NCBI GenBank assembly: GCA_018266765.1
Contig: JAFDZU010000003.1
Span: 79,844-112,721 of the forward strand
From: Bacteroidota bacterium
GTDB lineage: Bacteria > Bacteroidota > Ignavibacteria > Kapaibacteriales > UBA961
Reading direction: 5' to 3'
DNA: 32,878 bases
A program made the position numbers and the translations under genes. Below the pieces are notes generated by a model. That model saw only the letters and a program-made list of their open reading frames with translations. It was not told the origin of the DNA and did not search any database. Positions within the stretch are counted from its first letter, which is position 1. Each line of letters opens with the position of its first letter. Below are positions 9,123 through 19,071 of this stretch, one piece after another.

Positions 9123-12100
9123 ATGAAAACTTACTTCTTTCTACTCATACTTTTATTTGGTGGAGTATGTGCACAGGGACAATTATCAGTCAATCTTATA
9201 ATGTCGCCCAATCCTTCACCGTATCTTTCAGATTGGCAAACTCGGCAAGAAACTGCAAGATTTATTGTTCGGAATAATTCTACGCAACCAACAGTTGTTA
9301 AAATTACTACTAAAGTTTATGGTGGAGGTGGCAGTAATCTTCTCGTGGAAACGCAAGCTAATAAAATGCAACCAATTACGCTTCCACCATTCCAAACTCT
9401 TACATTCTTTGCAGAGGAAGCTATTCCGCTCTCTGCTGTAAAATTTTATGGAACTGCAAGCGAAGTAACGATTAGAACTGGAAAAATTCCGGCAGATAAT
9501 TACAAAATTTGTATAGGATTGACGGATATAACGGGAAGTCAATCACTTACTGAACCAAGTTGTGGAAATTTCAGAATTGAATCCTATCAGCCGCCACGGT
9601 TACTTTCGCCATGTTTTACGGAATCTCAACAGCCGATTACAGTCCAGCAAGCAAATTCACTTACGTTTCAGTGGACAGGAATTTTGCCGAGCTATACCGC
9701 AGGTCAGGTTTTTTGTCATTTTACACTATGTGAAGTATTGCCCGGACAAACTCCGCTTCAAGCAATGATTTCAAACCAACCAATTATTAGCCAAATAGTT
9801 CTCTCGACGCAACTTACCATCACGCCCGATATGGGAATATTCCAACCCGGCAAAACGTATGCGTGGGGTGTGCAGTCCACTGATCAATTCGACAGACCTA
9901 TCGGAGAACCGGATGGACGTTCTAATATTTGTACCTTTTCTACCCAACAGTCCGTACTCACACAATGTCCTTGCGTACCTTGTTTTGTGAGAATTCTCCA
10001 ATCAAGTGGTGGAACTATGGTTGGAACTTCCTCTGCTGTAAATGCCGGTTCTGAATATACTTTTACAGCGGAAGTAGAAACAAGCTGTCCGAACGGTTGC
10101 CCTGCTACTATTCTGCGTGGTACTTGGACAGTTACGTTTACAGGTTCTGACGGAAAAACCTCAACTATAACGGGTGGAGGAGGTTCTATAAAATTCACTC
10201 CTCCCTCAAGCGGAAAAATTCATATTGAGTTGACAGGTTTTAAAGTGTATTGCGGGAATTCTGCGGTCTGTAATTGTAATAATGCTTCACTTGACGTAAC
10301 TGTTTCGGGCGGAGGTGGAACAATTGACGGCGGTGGTGGTGGCACAACCGAAGGTGGTGGCACAACAACAACTACCGGAGACCCGACTCACACAACAACC
10401 ACAACACTTTGCCCCTGTGGCCCTTGCAAAACAAAGGGAATCAATGTTAATGGAAATCTTTGGGTCGATAAAACCGTTATAACAGAGTGGGGGTGCAAGG
10501 GTGGTGATTATGATTTTGTTTTGGAAGTCAGTCCTAATTGTATCAAACCATGTCCGCCAACACTTACAGCAGTATGGCAGGTAGATTTCTACGACGAAAA
10601 CGGAAAAAAAACAGGTGGCTCATCTGCAAATGGCACTTCAACTTCATATAAAGTTCCACCCAAACAAGAAGGAAAACTTGTTGTTACATTCTCGGATATT
10701 AAGCTCAAATGTGGGAATTCAGGTGTATGTTTATGTCCCTCGGCTACCATTACAATTGTATTTGGTTGCAGTCATTTCCCACCACCCGATACTACGACCG
10801 ACAAAGGATGTAAAGCGCCGGTAATTATATCGGAAACAGCTACTCCAATTTCCCTTGGAGCGAGATTAGATTCACCAGAAACATTCCCTTATCCTCGCGC
10901 TGTGCCAATAAGAGCAATAGGTTATGACTGGGATTGGGCAACAATTCTTTGTAAATATTGCGAAAGCGATAAAAAATCCGTGCTTCGCAAGCCCGTTCGG
11001 GATGTAGTATCGAAATATAATTGGGTGCTTGGTGGCCCGGGATCTCTTAATTCTCCGGCAGATGTGAAGGAACTTGAAAAAATTGCTACACAAATTGATT
11101 CGATAGCCGCACAAATTGCTTCCAAAAAAGCAAAAATAGATTCGCTCGAAGCAGAAAAAGTGAATATTCCAAAACGGCTTAAAGCTCGTCAGGAAAAAGC
11201 CAAAAAACAGATTTCTGAACTTGATGATTTGCTGATTACAATAGATAAATCAATTGCCTCACTCAAAGATTCATTGAAACAAATTACCGCACAAAAGCTA
11301 ACTTCGGAGCGAAAACGAGACGAATTAGAAAAACAAATTACTTCGTTAAAATCTGATATTGGTAAAGACACAACTTCTATCGCAGAGCTGAAAATTAAAT
11401 CTGAAAATAAACCACAACCTAGTGAAATAGCTTTGCTTGCAAAGGTAGATGCCCAGAGGAAAGTGGTGGAAAAAGCTGAGTCTGACTTATCTAAACGTGA
11501 GGAAGAAGTGATTTCACAATCCAAAACATTAGAAAAAGACTTAGCCAAAAGTTTGGATGCAATGCAAGCCGCAAGCAATGAATACCAACGTCTGAAAGCA
11601 GAATTAGATAAAGCAAATAAAACACTGATAAAAAATATAGCAGTCATTGCTGCAAATCCTGTGTATGCTGCATATTTTGGAAGACTAAAAGATTGGACTG
11701 ACAAATTTAATGCTCATGTAAATGAATTTTTACCGGAACACCGAGCCGAACTTTCCGGACTTGAAACCGCCGCACTCAAAATTTGCGACTCAATTGCCTC
11801 CGGTACTCTGCCACTCAAAAAGCGAGTAGAACTTTCTGATAAATTTGCAGTAAAATTAAAGGCACTCATGGGTAATGCCAAAGGTAAATGTGCTGCAAAA
11901 TCCACGGATGCTCTGCGAAAAGGATGTGCTGATGCTCTTGCAATTGTTGAGCTTGCTGCTGATAAACTTATTTCGGCAGTCGCAGCAGTTGCTCGTGAAA
12001 TTCTCAAGCCAAGTATCATTGTAACATGGAAAACAAATTCTTATAAAGTTGCACTGTTGGAAGCGCAAACCAAAAAAGCGGAGGACGATGCAAGAGCAAA

Positions 12101-15100
12101 AGCGAAGAGTTATGATGCGGCTTTGGCAGGATTTGCAAAATCAATTGAAGCACTCGAAGATAAAAGACGTTCAGCGAAAGATAAACTTAATGTAGAAAAT
12201 GAAACTCTCGGAATTCTAAGTCGTGAGTATTCTGATATGGCTTTTGCACGTGAGAATGATTTTCTAATTAACCGAGAAAAATATCTTGGAGAGCTTCATG
12301 AATTGGAAGTAAAAGTACTTCTGGAGAATGAAAAGCTGATAGGATTAATTGAAAAGCGCAATACAGAAATTCAACGTATCGTTCTACTGGAAGGAATTAT
12401 TCAAGGGCTTGAACGTCAAATTAATCAAGCAGTTAATGACAAAAAAGACCTAACTAAATCCAAAGAAGAACTCTCGAAAATCCTTGCTGAAACCCCCGAC
12501 GCTGTCTTGAAAACGATTCAATCGGAAATAGATAAACTTAAAACTGAACTTGCCTCGCTTGAAGATGGGCTAAAATTACTCAAAGACAAAGAAGCAAAAG
12601 CAAGTGCGCCAAAGAAAATTGCATTTGGTGAGATTGTCTATTACTGTCCGCCTCCGCTTGAAGAAGTAATGAAGGATAAGCCGAAATTCGAGGCATTGAA
12701 AGATTCAGTACGGGTTGCTGAATTAGAATTAGAAGTAGCAAAAGCTGTAAAAGCCACTTCGCAAGGTCGGCTATTATCCGAGTTAGAACGTATTGCCGCG
12801 GCGATGATGAAATTCAAAACGGCCTCGGATAATATTCCGGATTTGGAAAAAAAATACAATGATGCTAAAGCAAAGCAAACAGCAAATGCTGTTGCTAAAA
12901 AACTTGATAATTCAAAAAAAGAAAAAGCACTTGCAGATGCCACTGCACGAGCACAAAAGAGACAAACTACCGCCGAAGACAAGCAAAAACAAGCTCTTGA
13001 AGACGCAGATAAAGCAAAAAAAGAACTCGCCGATGCTAAAAAATCGAAGAAAGATTTAGATAATAGTGCTGATAAAAAGCGAATGGAATATCTCAAAAGT
13101 GTTCACGAAAGGATGGAGCAAGAGAAAAAGGTAGCCGAGGTTGAAAAAGAATTAAAATCCGGTGCTGAATCCATCAAAAAAGAAGTTGAAGTATTGAAAG
13201 CAATGAACAAAGATTCTGTGAGAATAAATGCACGAAGAGAACAAGCAGAATTTAATAAAAACCAAAGTGAAGTGACAAAATTGCTCGCAGAATTAGCTTT
13301 GCAAAAAGATAAAATTTCTTCTCAAAATACAAAAATTGCAGAGTTGGCAGCCAGACAGAAAGTCCTTGAAGCAAAACATAAAAAAGAAGTTGAAGAACTT
13401 GCCAAGGCATTAAAAGAAGAAGCGGAAAAAGGTTATGACCTTAATGAGACCAACAAAGATCGAAAATTAGCAGAGCAAAAGGTTAATACGTTAAACGAAA
13501 AATTGGGTGCTTCTCTTGATAAATCAGCTGATGCACAAAATGCGGCAACAAATTCAAAACAAAGAGCTTCTGAGCTTAAAGCAAAACTTGATACTCTTAA
13601 AAATGAACCGGTTGACAACGAAAAATATAATAATCTTAAAGATGAAGCTACTGCCGCAAAAGAAGAACTTGACAATGCGATAAAAAGTAAAGATGACGCT
13701 GAAAAAACGGTAAATGATGCCCTTGCTTCTAAGAAAAAAATCGAGGGCGAGGCAAAAGAGCAGTTTGAGAAAGCAAAAGAAAAACTCAAATCATCGAAGA
13801 AAAACTTACATGATTTTCTCGTTGGTGAATTAAATACCGTGAAGTTTGATGCTGAACTGACAATTACAGCCGATGATGAAGTAATTGACGGATATCGCGC
13901 CAATGACGATGCCGTAACTATCACCCAAAAAATAATATATCCTGCGTCACGAATTCCTACGTTTCCAGAAATTCCTGCCAGTGACGGGTTAGGAATGCAG
14001 AGAAGCGGTGAAGATTGCCCACCAGCTTCTACATATTTTCCCAATGGTGGAATCGCCGAAAATCCTGCTTCAATTGCAATGCAAGAGCCGCGAACAATTG
14101 CATTGATTTACAAAAAAGGTGAACCTCTATGGCGTGAATGGCCGGTGATTCGCAACGATGCGCCGATACTTGCTAAGGATGTTGTTCAAATGGAAAGTAG
14201 CGGTACCGATGCTGATATCATCAGATATCTCTGTGGCGGAAGTGGTGCTAATAACTGTCCGCCTTCATTGCCAATTGAAGGTGGTATTGCCGATGTCGTT
14301 CATTTGGATTGGAGTGGCGGAGTGTTTATCAACGGAACAAATTTCAATCATGTATTGACTGAAACTCCGCTTACGGGTATGCCGAAATGCAGTGATAAAA
14401 TTGAATACAGTATTGCATATACTGCAAGTGAACTCGCGGCTGATGACCCCAAAAAATCGAAATTTAATCCTGAAATTACAGCAGGGGTATTAGTAGAAAT
14501 TCCTGATTCAATAAAAGGTTCGCCAAAAGAATTTGCTCCACTGTCACCACGAATAGTAACAGGCGACCATAAGGGGTTAGATGGTGAAACGATAGAATTT
14601 ACTGCAAAACTTACAAGCGGAAATGCTACAAAATTTGGATTTATTGATGCAAATAAAACCATGGTAGCAGGCGACGACCCGGGAGCAAAGCCCGAATATT
14701 CGATGAAAACTAAAAATGGCGGCTATGCCGAGGTGTTATTCTATTATGGAGAAGGAGTTGGAGAATTTGAAGTAACTATTAATTGGAAACGCGGAAAATC
14801 GTGTGATGAAAAGAAATTCAAAGCTAAAACTCCGCTTCATTTACAGTTTTTACGGCTTGCCGGAACTGCTCCCGAGCCGGCATGGAAAGCGGCACTTGCA
14901 ATTTGGGATGGAAAGGCAACTCCGGCAACTGCCTCGATGCCTTCGACTTCCGAAGAAAAATCAGCTAAACTATACAACACTCCACCTGCTGACGCAGTAG
15001 CCGGACTCTTGGACGAAAAACGGGACGGAGTTAATGGAGTATCAATTGAATTTAAGAAAACAGCTGGGAAGATTATAGTTAAACCTACATCTGATTCTAC

Positions 15101-17618
15101 GAAAATCTTTGGAATAGCAAGAACTACGGTTGATAGTGTACCTAAAAAAGAAGGTGAAGAAGCCAAGTTATCAGCAAAATGTGCAGATGCTAAAATCCGC
15201 GAATTATGCGAACCAAAAGAGGTGGAAGGTTCATTTAAGGTTTCTAAAATTAAGCAGTTCAAGATTGGATTCCCGGAATTACCATTTATTGTGGTATTAG
15301 AAGAAGATGCAATCTGCGGACAACCAATTACCGGAAAAGGGAAAATTAAGCCCGAATTATCAGGTATTCCTTCGGAATTTTTTAAGGATTATTTAGATGT
15401 CGGGATTGAAGTAGATGTAAAGGATGTGGAGTTTGACGGGTGTGCAAGTGGCGGAGAAATTCCAGTGGCTCAAAGCGGAACTGCAACATGGAGCGGCAAA
15501 ATCAAAAAGAGTTTTCGAGGCTTTGATTTTACAATTACATCACTTGGACTTGCGGCACAACGAACAGGACTCTTAGGTGGATATTTTACCCATAAAACGG
15601 CACTTCCCGATTCAGTAATATTTGAGGCAAGTGTGAAGGGAGATGGCAATTTCATCTGTGCTGTCAGCAATTTGCCCGAAGTCTCAATAAAAGGTTTCAA
15701 ACTCAAAAAAGGTGCAGCTGTTGTGCTGGATATGGATGCAACAGTTAATCCCGAAAATGCTAAAGTACCTGATGATTTCCAAGGGGTTATCATCGGTGCG
15801 GCAACAATTGAATTTCCCGAAGCACTCTCAAAAAGTGACGAACTTCGCACAACACTCTCGGTAAAAGATTTTTCAATCGGAACGGGCGGGGTTTCGGGTG
15901 AGGCATCACTTTCTTCAGAATTAAGAATGGGAATTGGCGGCTATTCATTCACTGCCAAAAAATTAACCTTGAATTTTGAAAAAAGTGAACTCGATACGAA
16001 AAAGTTTGCGCTCGCCGGAACATTTGAATTCCCGAAACCATTCGATGGAGCAATTGATGCAGAAATTTCAAAAGATGGTGAAAATTGGAAATGTGCGCTT
16101 TCGACCGAACGTCCAGTGGCTATTCCTACGCTTGGGATTGTCTTTCATTTAGGCGGCGAAAATGCAATTGAGAAGAAAGGTGATTTGTATTCTTTAACGC
16201 TGAATGGTAGCATTGCCTCCAAAGATAGATTTGGTCAAATTGACATAAATAATTTGGTGATTAAATCCGATGGAAGTGCCAAAGGTGCTGTAAAAATCGG
16301 AAAAAATCCGACGACTAAAGTCAATAAAGGATTTGGATTTGAGGTAAAGTCATTAGAATTTGAATTTGACCCGCCGAATCAAAAATATGAATTAACAATG
16401 AAAGGTGGAATCAGCTTCGAGAATTTGGGAATAAAAACAATCGAAGGTACGATAACAGTTGGCGGTGGTTCGGTATTTTCGATTCAAATTGATAGTATTA
16501 ATATTGAGAAAAATCCGGTTACATTTCGAGGAAAATTTACCTATAATAATAATGAATTCCTTGCTAAAGTTGATGTCAGTGTAAAAAATTTGGGTGGCGG
16601 CATTAAAGGAATGGTAATAATCGGAACGCAACCGATTGATGAAACAAAGTCGTATTCGTATTGGTATGGCGAGCTTGAAGTTAGGGGCGACAAAGGCATA
16701 CCGCTTGGTCAGACAGGATTATCGTTACTTGCTTTAGGTGGAGGAGTTGGGTCAAATTATAATCCGCCAATCGGCTCGCAAAAAGGTTCGCCGGTGAATG
16801 CAAACGGAGGAATTGCTTTAAAAGCATCTGTAACTATTGGCGATGCACCTTCAAGCGGAAAAGTATTTGCAGGACGGCTTTCGATGGTACTGTTTCCGGC
16901 TGCAGGATATTTCAGTTTGAACGGGAAAGCATGGCTGTTGGATAAAGAAGATGCAATTTTTGGCGAAGGACAATTGAATATGCGGTGGGATTCACCGGCA
17001 CGGTTGGACGGGAAATTACGATTGTTTGTAGGGATTATGGATGCAAAAGGCCGAATTGCGAAGTTTAACAGTGAGGTAGAGTTCCGTTATGCCGGTGGCA
17101 GGGATTGGTATATTCGCAGTAATGACATTAGCGGGCAAGTGATGGACAAACTTCGTTTTAAAGGCACTTTTGATGTTCAGCCAGAAAAAGTATGGGTGAA
17201 AGGAATGCTAGCTTTTGATTTGGGTGGACCTGTCGAAGGTGACGGTACTGAAAAAGACGGAGATAAACCTGCTGTTAAGAAGAAAGATTTCCTTAATGTT
17301 GAAGCGCATCTCGAAGCAAAAGCAGAAGTACTCTATAACAAACCACCTGCTGAAAATGCCACTCGTGAAGTTGGCTGGAAAATGTTTCATGCAAGTGCTG
17401 ATTTTAAAGGAACTTGGGATGTCAGTATCAATCTAGCGGATTTATTAAGCAAAACTATTACTTCGGGTGATATAAAAGTAGGATGTGTGATAGATGCAAC
17501 TGAAAAGCACTTGAAATTTGAAGCAAAAGCTGATGTAGTAGCTGAGGTTCCCGGGATTTTTAGCAATTGGCATTTTGAATTCCATGATGTAAACCTTGGT
17601 TATGAAACTGATATATAA
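9123..17618 (+). CDS. Giant exported multidomain protein (2831 aa): Ig-like, coiled-coil and beta-repeat regions
   Basis: The start is ATG 9123 after GAAGAAAGG. (1) A signal peptide, residues 1-20 (MKTYFFLLILLFGGVCAQGQ). (2) A beta-rich domain at 20-275 whose opening (LSVNLIMSPNPSPYLSDW) and 'IPADNYKICIGLTD...SCGNFRI' resemble N-termini of large Bacteroidota/Ignavibacteria surface proteins. (3) Two similar Ig-like modules starting CPCVPC (about 282) and CPCGPC (about 430), each ending in CGNSxVCxC, joined by a Gly/Thr linker. (4) A beta segment to about 645 (YNWVLGGPGSL). (5) Two long Lys/Glu/Ala coiled coils, about 646-1165 and 1187-1570, separated by FGEIVYYCPPP. (6) About 1260 residues of repetitive beta structure, 1570-2831, without transmembrane segments or a T9SS-like tail. 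The coiled coils seem to interrupt an Ig-like region. It lies in an operon with the barrel and FN3 genes. Possible roles are surface fibre, adhesin or periplasm-spanning bridge; none is proven. Confidence 0.85.
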   Translation: MKTYFFLLILLFGGVCAQGQLSVNLIMSPNPSPYLSDWQTRQETARFIVRNNSTQPTVVKITTKVYGGGGSNLLVETQANKMQPITLPPFQTLTFFAEEAIPLSAVKFYGTASEVTIRTGKIPADNYKICIGLTDITGSQSLTEPSCGNFRIESYQPPRLLSPCFTESQQPITVQQANSLTFQWTGILPSYTAGQVFCHFTLCEVLPGQTPLQAMISNQPIISQIVLSTQLTITPDMGIFQPGKTYAWGVQSTDQFDRPIGEPDGRSNICTFSTQQSVLTQCPCVPCFVRILQSSGGTMVGTSSAVNAGSEYTFTAEVETSCPNGCPATILRGTWTVTFTGSDGKTSTITGGGGSIKFTPPSSGKIHIELTGFKVYCGNSAVCNCNNASLDVTVSGGGGTIDGGGGGTTEGGGTTTTTGDPTHTTTTTLCPCGPCKTKGINVNGNLWVDKTVITEWGCKGGDYDFVLEVSPNCIKPCPPTLTAVWQVDFYDENGKKTGGSSANGTSTSYKVPPKQEGKLVVTFSDIKLKCGNSGVCLCPSATITIVFGCSHFPPPDTTTDKGCKAPVIISETATPISLGARLDSPETFPYPRAVPIRAIGYDWDWATILCKYCESDKKSVLRKPVRDVVSKYNWVLGGPGSLNSPADVKELEKIATQIDSIAAQIASKKAKIDSLEAEKVNIPKRLKARQEKAKKQISELDDLLITIDKSIASLKDSLKQITAQKLTSERKRDELEKQITSLKSDIGKDTTSIAELKIKSENKPQPSEIALLAKVDAQRKVVEKAESDLSKREEEVISQSKTLEKDLAKSLDAMQAASNEYQRLKAELDKANKTLIKNIAVIAANPVYAAYFGRLKDWTDKFNAHVNEFLPEHRAELSGLETAALKICDSIASGTLPLKKRVELSDKFAVKLKALMGNAKGKCAAKSTDALRKGCADALAIVELAADKLISAVAAVAREILKPSIIVTWKTNSYKVALLEAQTKKAEDDARAKAKSYDAALAGFAKSIEALEDKRRSAKDKLNVENETLGILSREYSDMAFARENDFLINREKYLGELHELEVKVLLENEKLIGLIEKRNTEIQRIVLLEGIIQGLERQINQAVNDKKDLTKSKEELSKILAETPDAVLKTIQSEIDKLKTELASLEDGLKLLKDKEAKASAPKKIAFGEIVYYCPPPLEEVMKDKPKFEALKDSVRVAELELEVAKAVKATSQGRLLSELERIAAAMMKFKTASDNIPDLEKKYNDAKAKQTANAVAKKLDNSKKEKALADATARAQKRQTTAEDKQKQALEDADKAKKELADAKKSKKDLDNSADKKRMEYLKSVHERMEQEKKVAEVEKELKSGAESIKKEVEVLKAMNKDSVRINARREQAEFNKNQSEVTKLLAELALQKDKISSQNTKIAELAARQKVLEAKHKKEVEELAKALKEEAEKGYDLNETNKDRKLAEQKVNTLNEKLGASLDKSADAQNAATNSKQRASELKAKLDTLKNEPVDNEKYNNLKDEATAAKEELDNAIKSKDDAEKTVNDALASKKKIEGEAKEQFEKAKEKLKSSKKNLHDFLVGELNTVKFDAELTITADDEVIDGYRANDDAVTITQKIIYPASRIPTFPEIPASDGLGMQRSGEDCPPASTYFPNGGIAENPASIAMQEPRTIALIYKKGEPLWREWPVIRNDAPILAKDVVQMESSGTDADIIRYLCGGSGANNCPPSLPIEGGIADVVHLDWSGGVFINGTNFNHVLTETPLTGMPKCSDKIEYSIAYTASELAADDPKKSKFNPEITAGVLVEIPDSIKGSPKEFAPLSPRIVTGDHKGLDGETIEFTAKLTSGNATKFGFIDANKTMVAGDDPGAKPEYSMKTKNGGYAEVLFYYGEGVGEFEVTINWKRGKSCDEKKFKAKTPLHLQFLRLAGTAPEPAWKAALAIWDGKATPATASMPSTSEEKSAKLYNTPPADAVAGLLDEKRDGVNGVSIEFKKTAGKIIVKPTSDSTKIFGIARTTVDSVPKKEGEEAKLSAKCADAKIRELCEPKEVEGSFKVSKIKQFKIGFPELPFIVVLEEDAICGQPITGKGKIKPELSGIPSEFFKDYLDVGIEVDVKDVEFDGCASGGEIPVAQSGTATWSGKIKKSFRGFDFTITSLGLAAQRTGLLGGYFTHKTALPDSVIFEASVKGDGNFICAVSNLPEVSIKGFKLKKGAAVVLDMDATVNPENAKVPDDFQGVIIGAATIEFPEALSKSDELRTTLSVKDFSIGTGGVSGEASLSSELRMGIGGYSFTAKKLTLNFEKSELDTKKFALAGTFEFPKPFDGAIDAEISKDGENWKCALSTERPVAIPTLGIVFHLGGENAIEKKGDLYSLTLNGSIASKDRFGQIDINNLVIKSDGSAKGAVKIGKNPTTKVNKGFGFEVKSLEFEFDPPNQKYELTMKGGISFENLGIKTIEGTITVGGGSVFSIQIDSINIEKNPVTFRGKFTYNNNEFLAKVDVSVKNLGGGIKGMVIIGTQPIDETKSYSYWYGELEVRGDKGIPLGQTGLSLLALGGGVGSNYNPPIGSQKGSPVNANGGIALKASVTIGDAPSSGKVFAGRLSMVLFPAAGYFSLNGKAWLLDKEDAIFGEGQLNMRWDSPARLDGKLRLFVGIMDAKGRIAKFNSEVEFRYAGGRDWYIRSNDISGQVMDKLRFKGTFDVQPEKVWVKGMLAFDLGGPVEGDGTEKDGDKPAVKKKDFLNVEAHLEAKAEVLYNKPPAENATREVGWKMFHASADFKGTWDVSINLADLLSKTITSGDIKVGCVIDATEKHLKFEAKADVVAEVPGIFSNWHFEFHDVNLGYETDI

Positions 17619-19059
17619 AAACTTAGTACTATTTTGGATATTGGGAGTAATATTTTTGCTGTTACAGGAGAATATGCAGGCGCATACTTCACCGGTAGTT
17701 TCATTTGTACGAAACGGAAAGGTATATCTTCGATGGAAACCCGAGAGATCAACAGCACTCGAAGGATGCAATGTTTACCGAAAAACATTAGATGGAGATT
17801 GGACAAAATGTACAATAAAGCCAATTGAACGAATTACAAACAGCGACGAGATACATCAAATACTCGGCACACAATCCAAAGTTTTTTTTCAATTAATGGG
17901 AGTTCAATTTCCACAGAAAGGAATAGATGACAGTGCGTATAGTACATTTTTACAATCCAAAAAGCAAGTCAGTAATTTTGACTTGATGTGTCAGATTTAT
18001 CCTGATTTCCCTCGTGTTATGGGCGAAATGTATGTAGATTCTACTCCGTCGAAAGGAGCAGTAATCTATAAAATTACGACAATTGAACATGGGAAAGAAA
18101 CTGAACTTGCTGTATCTCAACCGGTTAATTCTACTATTAATGATATAATACCGGAAATACTAATGCTCGAAGCAATTCCCCGGAATGAACGAGTAGTTCT
18201 AAAGTGGAAACGAAATGATAACGCCCTCGAAGCCGGAACAGTCAATGGCTTTAACGTGTATCGTTCTAAATCGCTCTTAGGGCAGTTCGAACGTGTGAAT
18301 TCTTCCCCAATATTTCCAATAAGACTGCTTGTGGAAGGAAAAAAAACTACAGATGAACAAGAATTTCTGGATAAACTTGTGAATAACGGGACAGAATATT
18401 TTTATGTTGTTCGTTCAGTCAATGCGTTTGGGTTTGAAAGCGAGCCAAGTATGACTGCTCACACAACACCATTTTCTACTGATGTTGAAATTAAGTTTGA
18501 TATAACGATTGAACAATTTGGAAGCGGGGCGATGGTGCATTTTATAGCAGGCGATTCGGCACATTTTGAAGGAGTAGAATTATGGAAATCAACCAAACGA
18601 GCAAACGGATACAGTAAAGTATTTCCGCTTAGTCCATTCCAACTCCAAAATAATTTTTATGATTCGGATGTTTCCGGCGGAGAGCATTATTTTTATTATG
18701 CTGTTGGTAAATGGAAGAATGGCGAGGTTCGGCAGTCAGACACACTATTATTTATTCGTCCCGATAAGTTGCCACCCGATATTCCGCAAGGATTAACCGC
18801 AACGAATAAGGGTGCGATTACGGTACTTTCATGGAAAAAAAGCAATGAGAATGATATTGAAGGTTATGAAATACGCAGGTCGGTAGTACAATCTGCTGAA
18901 GCAATGCAATTCGCTCTCACCGATAAACTATTACAAACTAATAGTTTCAGTGATAGTACCAAAACCCAAGAACGTGCGTATCGTTATTATGTCTATGCTG
19001 TTGATAAAACAGGGAATTACTCAAAGCCGGCGGAAATTGAGGTGCTACCGGCTAAGTAA
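17602..19059 (+). CDS. Exported protein with four fibronectin type III-like domains
   Basis: The ATG at 17602 lies inside the last codons of the giant gene (17-nt overlap), so translation is probably coupled. A TTG two codons earlier is less likely. The 485-aa product has a signal peptide (LVLFWILGVIFLLLQENMQA). Four FN3-like units follow, each with the VxLxWKxxxxxxxxGxNVYR pattern: about 30-110 (VYLRWKPERS...GCNVYRK), 190-300 (VVLKWKRNDN...GFNVYRS), 300-400 (a diverged unit with VELWKSTKR) and 400-485 (TVLSWKKSNENDIEGYEIRRS...YAVDKTGNYS). There is no enzyme domain, anchor or sorting tail. It is likely an accessory surface or periplasmic binding protein working with the giant protein and barrel. 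The gene converges on the LolC/E-type gene with a 12-nt gap. Confidence 0.8.
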   Translation: MKLIYKNLVLFWILGVIFLLLQENMQAHTSPVVSFVRNGKVYLRWKPERSTALEGCNVYRKTLDGDWTKCTIKPIERITNSDEIHQILGTQSKVFFQLMGVQFPQKGIDDSAYSTFLQSKKQVSNFDLMCQIYPDFPRVMGEMYVDSTPSKGAVIYKITTIEHGKETELAVSQPVNSTINDIIPEILMLEAIPRNERVVLKWKRNDNALEAGTVNGFNVYRSKSLLGQFERVNSSPIFPIRLLVEGKKTTDEQEFLDKLVNNGTEYFYVVRSVNAFGFESEPSMTAHTTPFSTDVEIKFDITIEQFGSGAMVHFIAGDSAHFEGVELWKSTKRANGYSKVFPLSPFQLQNNFYDSDVSGGEHYFYYAVGKWKNGEVRQSDTLLFIRPDKLPPDIPQGLTATNKGAITVLSWKKSNENDIEGYEIRRSVVQSAEAMQFALTDKLLQTNSFSDSTKTQERAYRYYVYAVDKTGNYSKPAEIEVLPAK

Positions 19060-19071
19060 TTTGATGAACTA

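Noticed and set aside
11189-14044. Several long minus-strand ORFs opposite the coiled-coil region
   Set aside because: They are Ser/Phe/Ala-rich mirror readings of Lys/Glu/Ala codons, without ribosome sites or recognisable domains.
9123-19059. Type IX secretion substrates
   Set aside because: None of the exported proteins in this locus ends with a recognisable T9SS C-terminal sorting domain.
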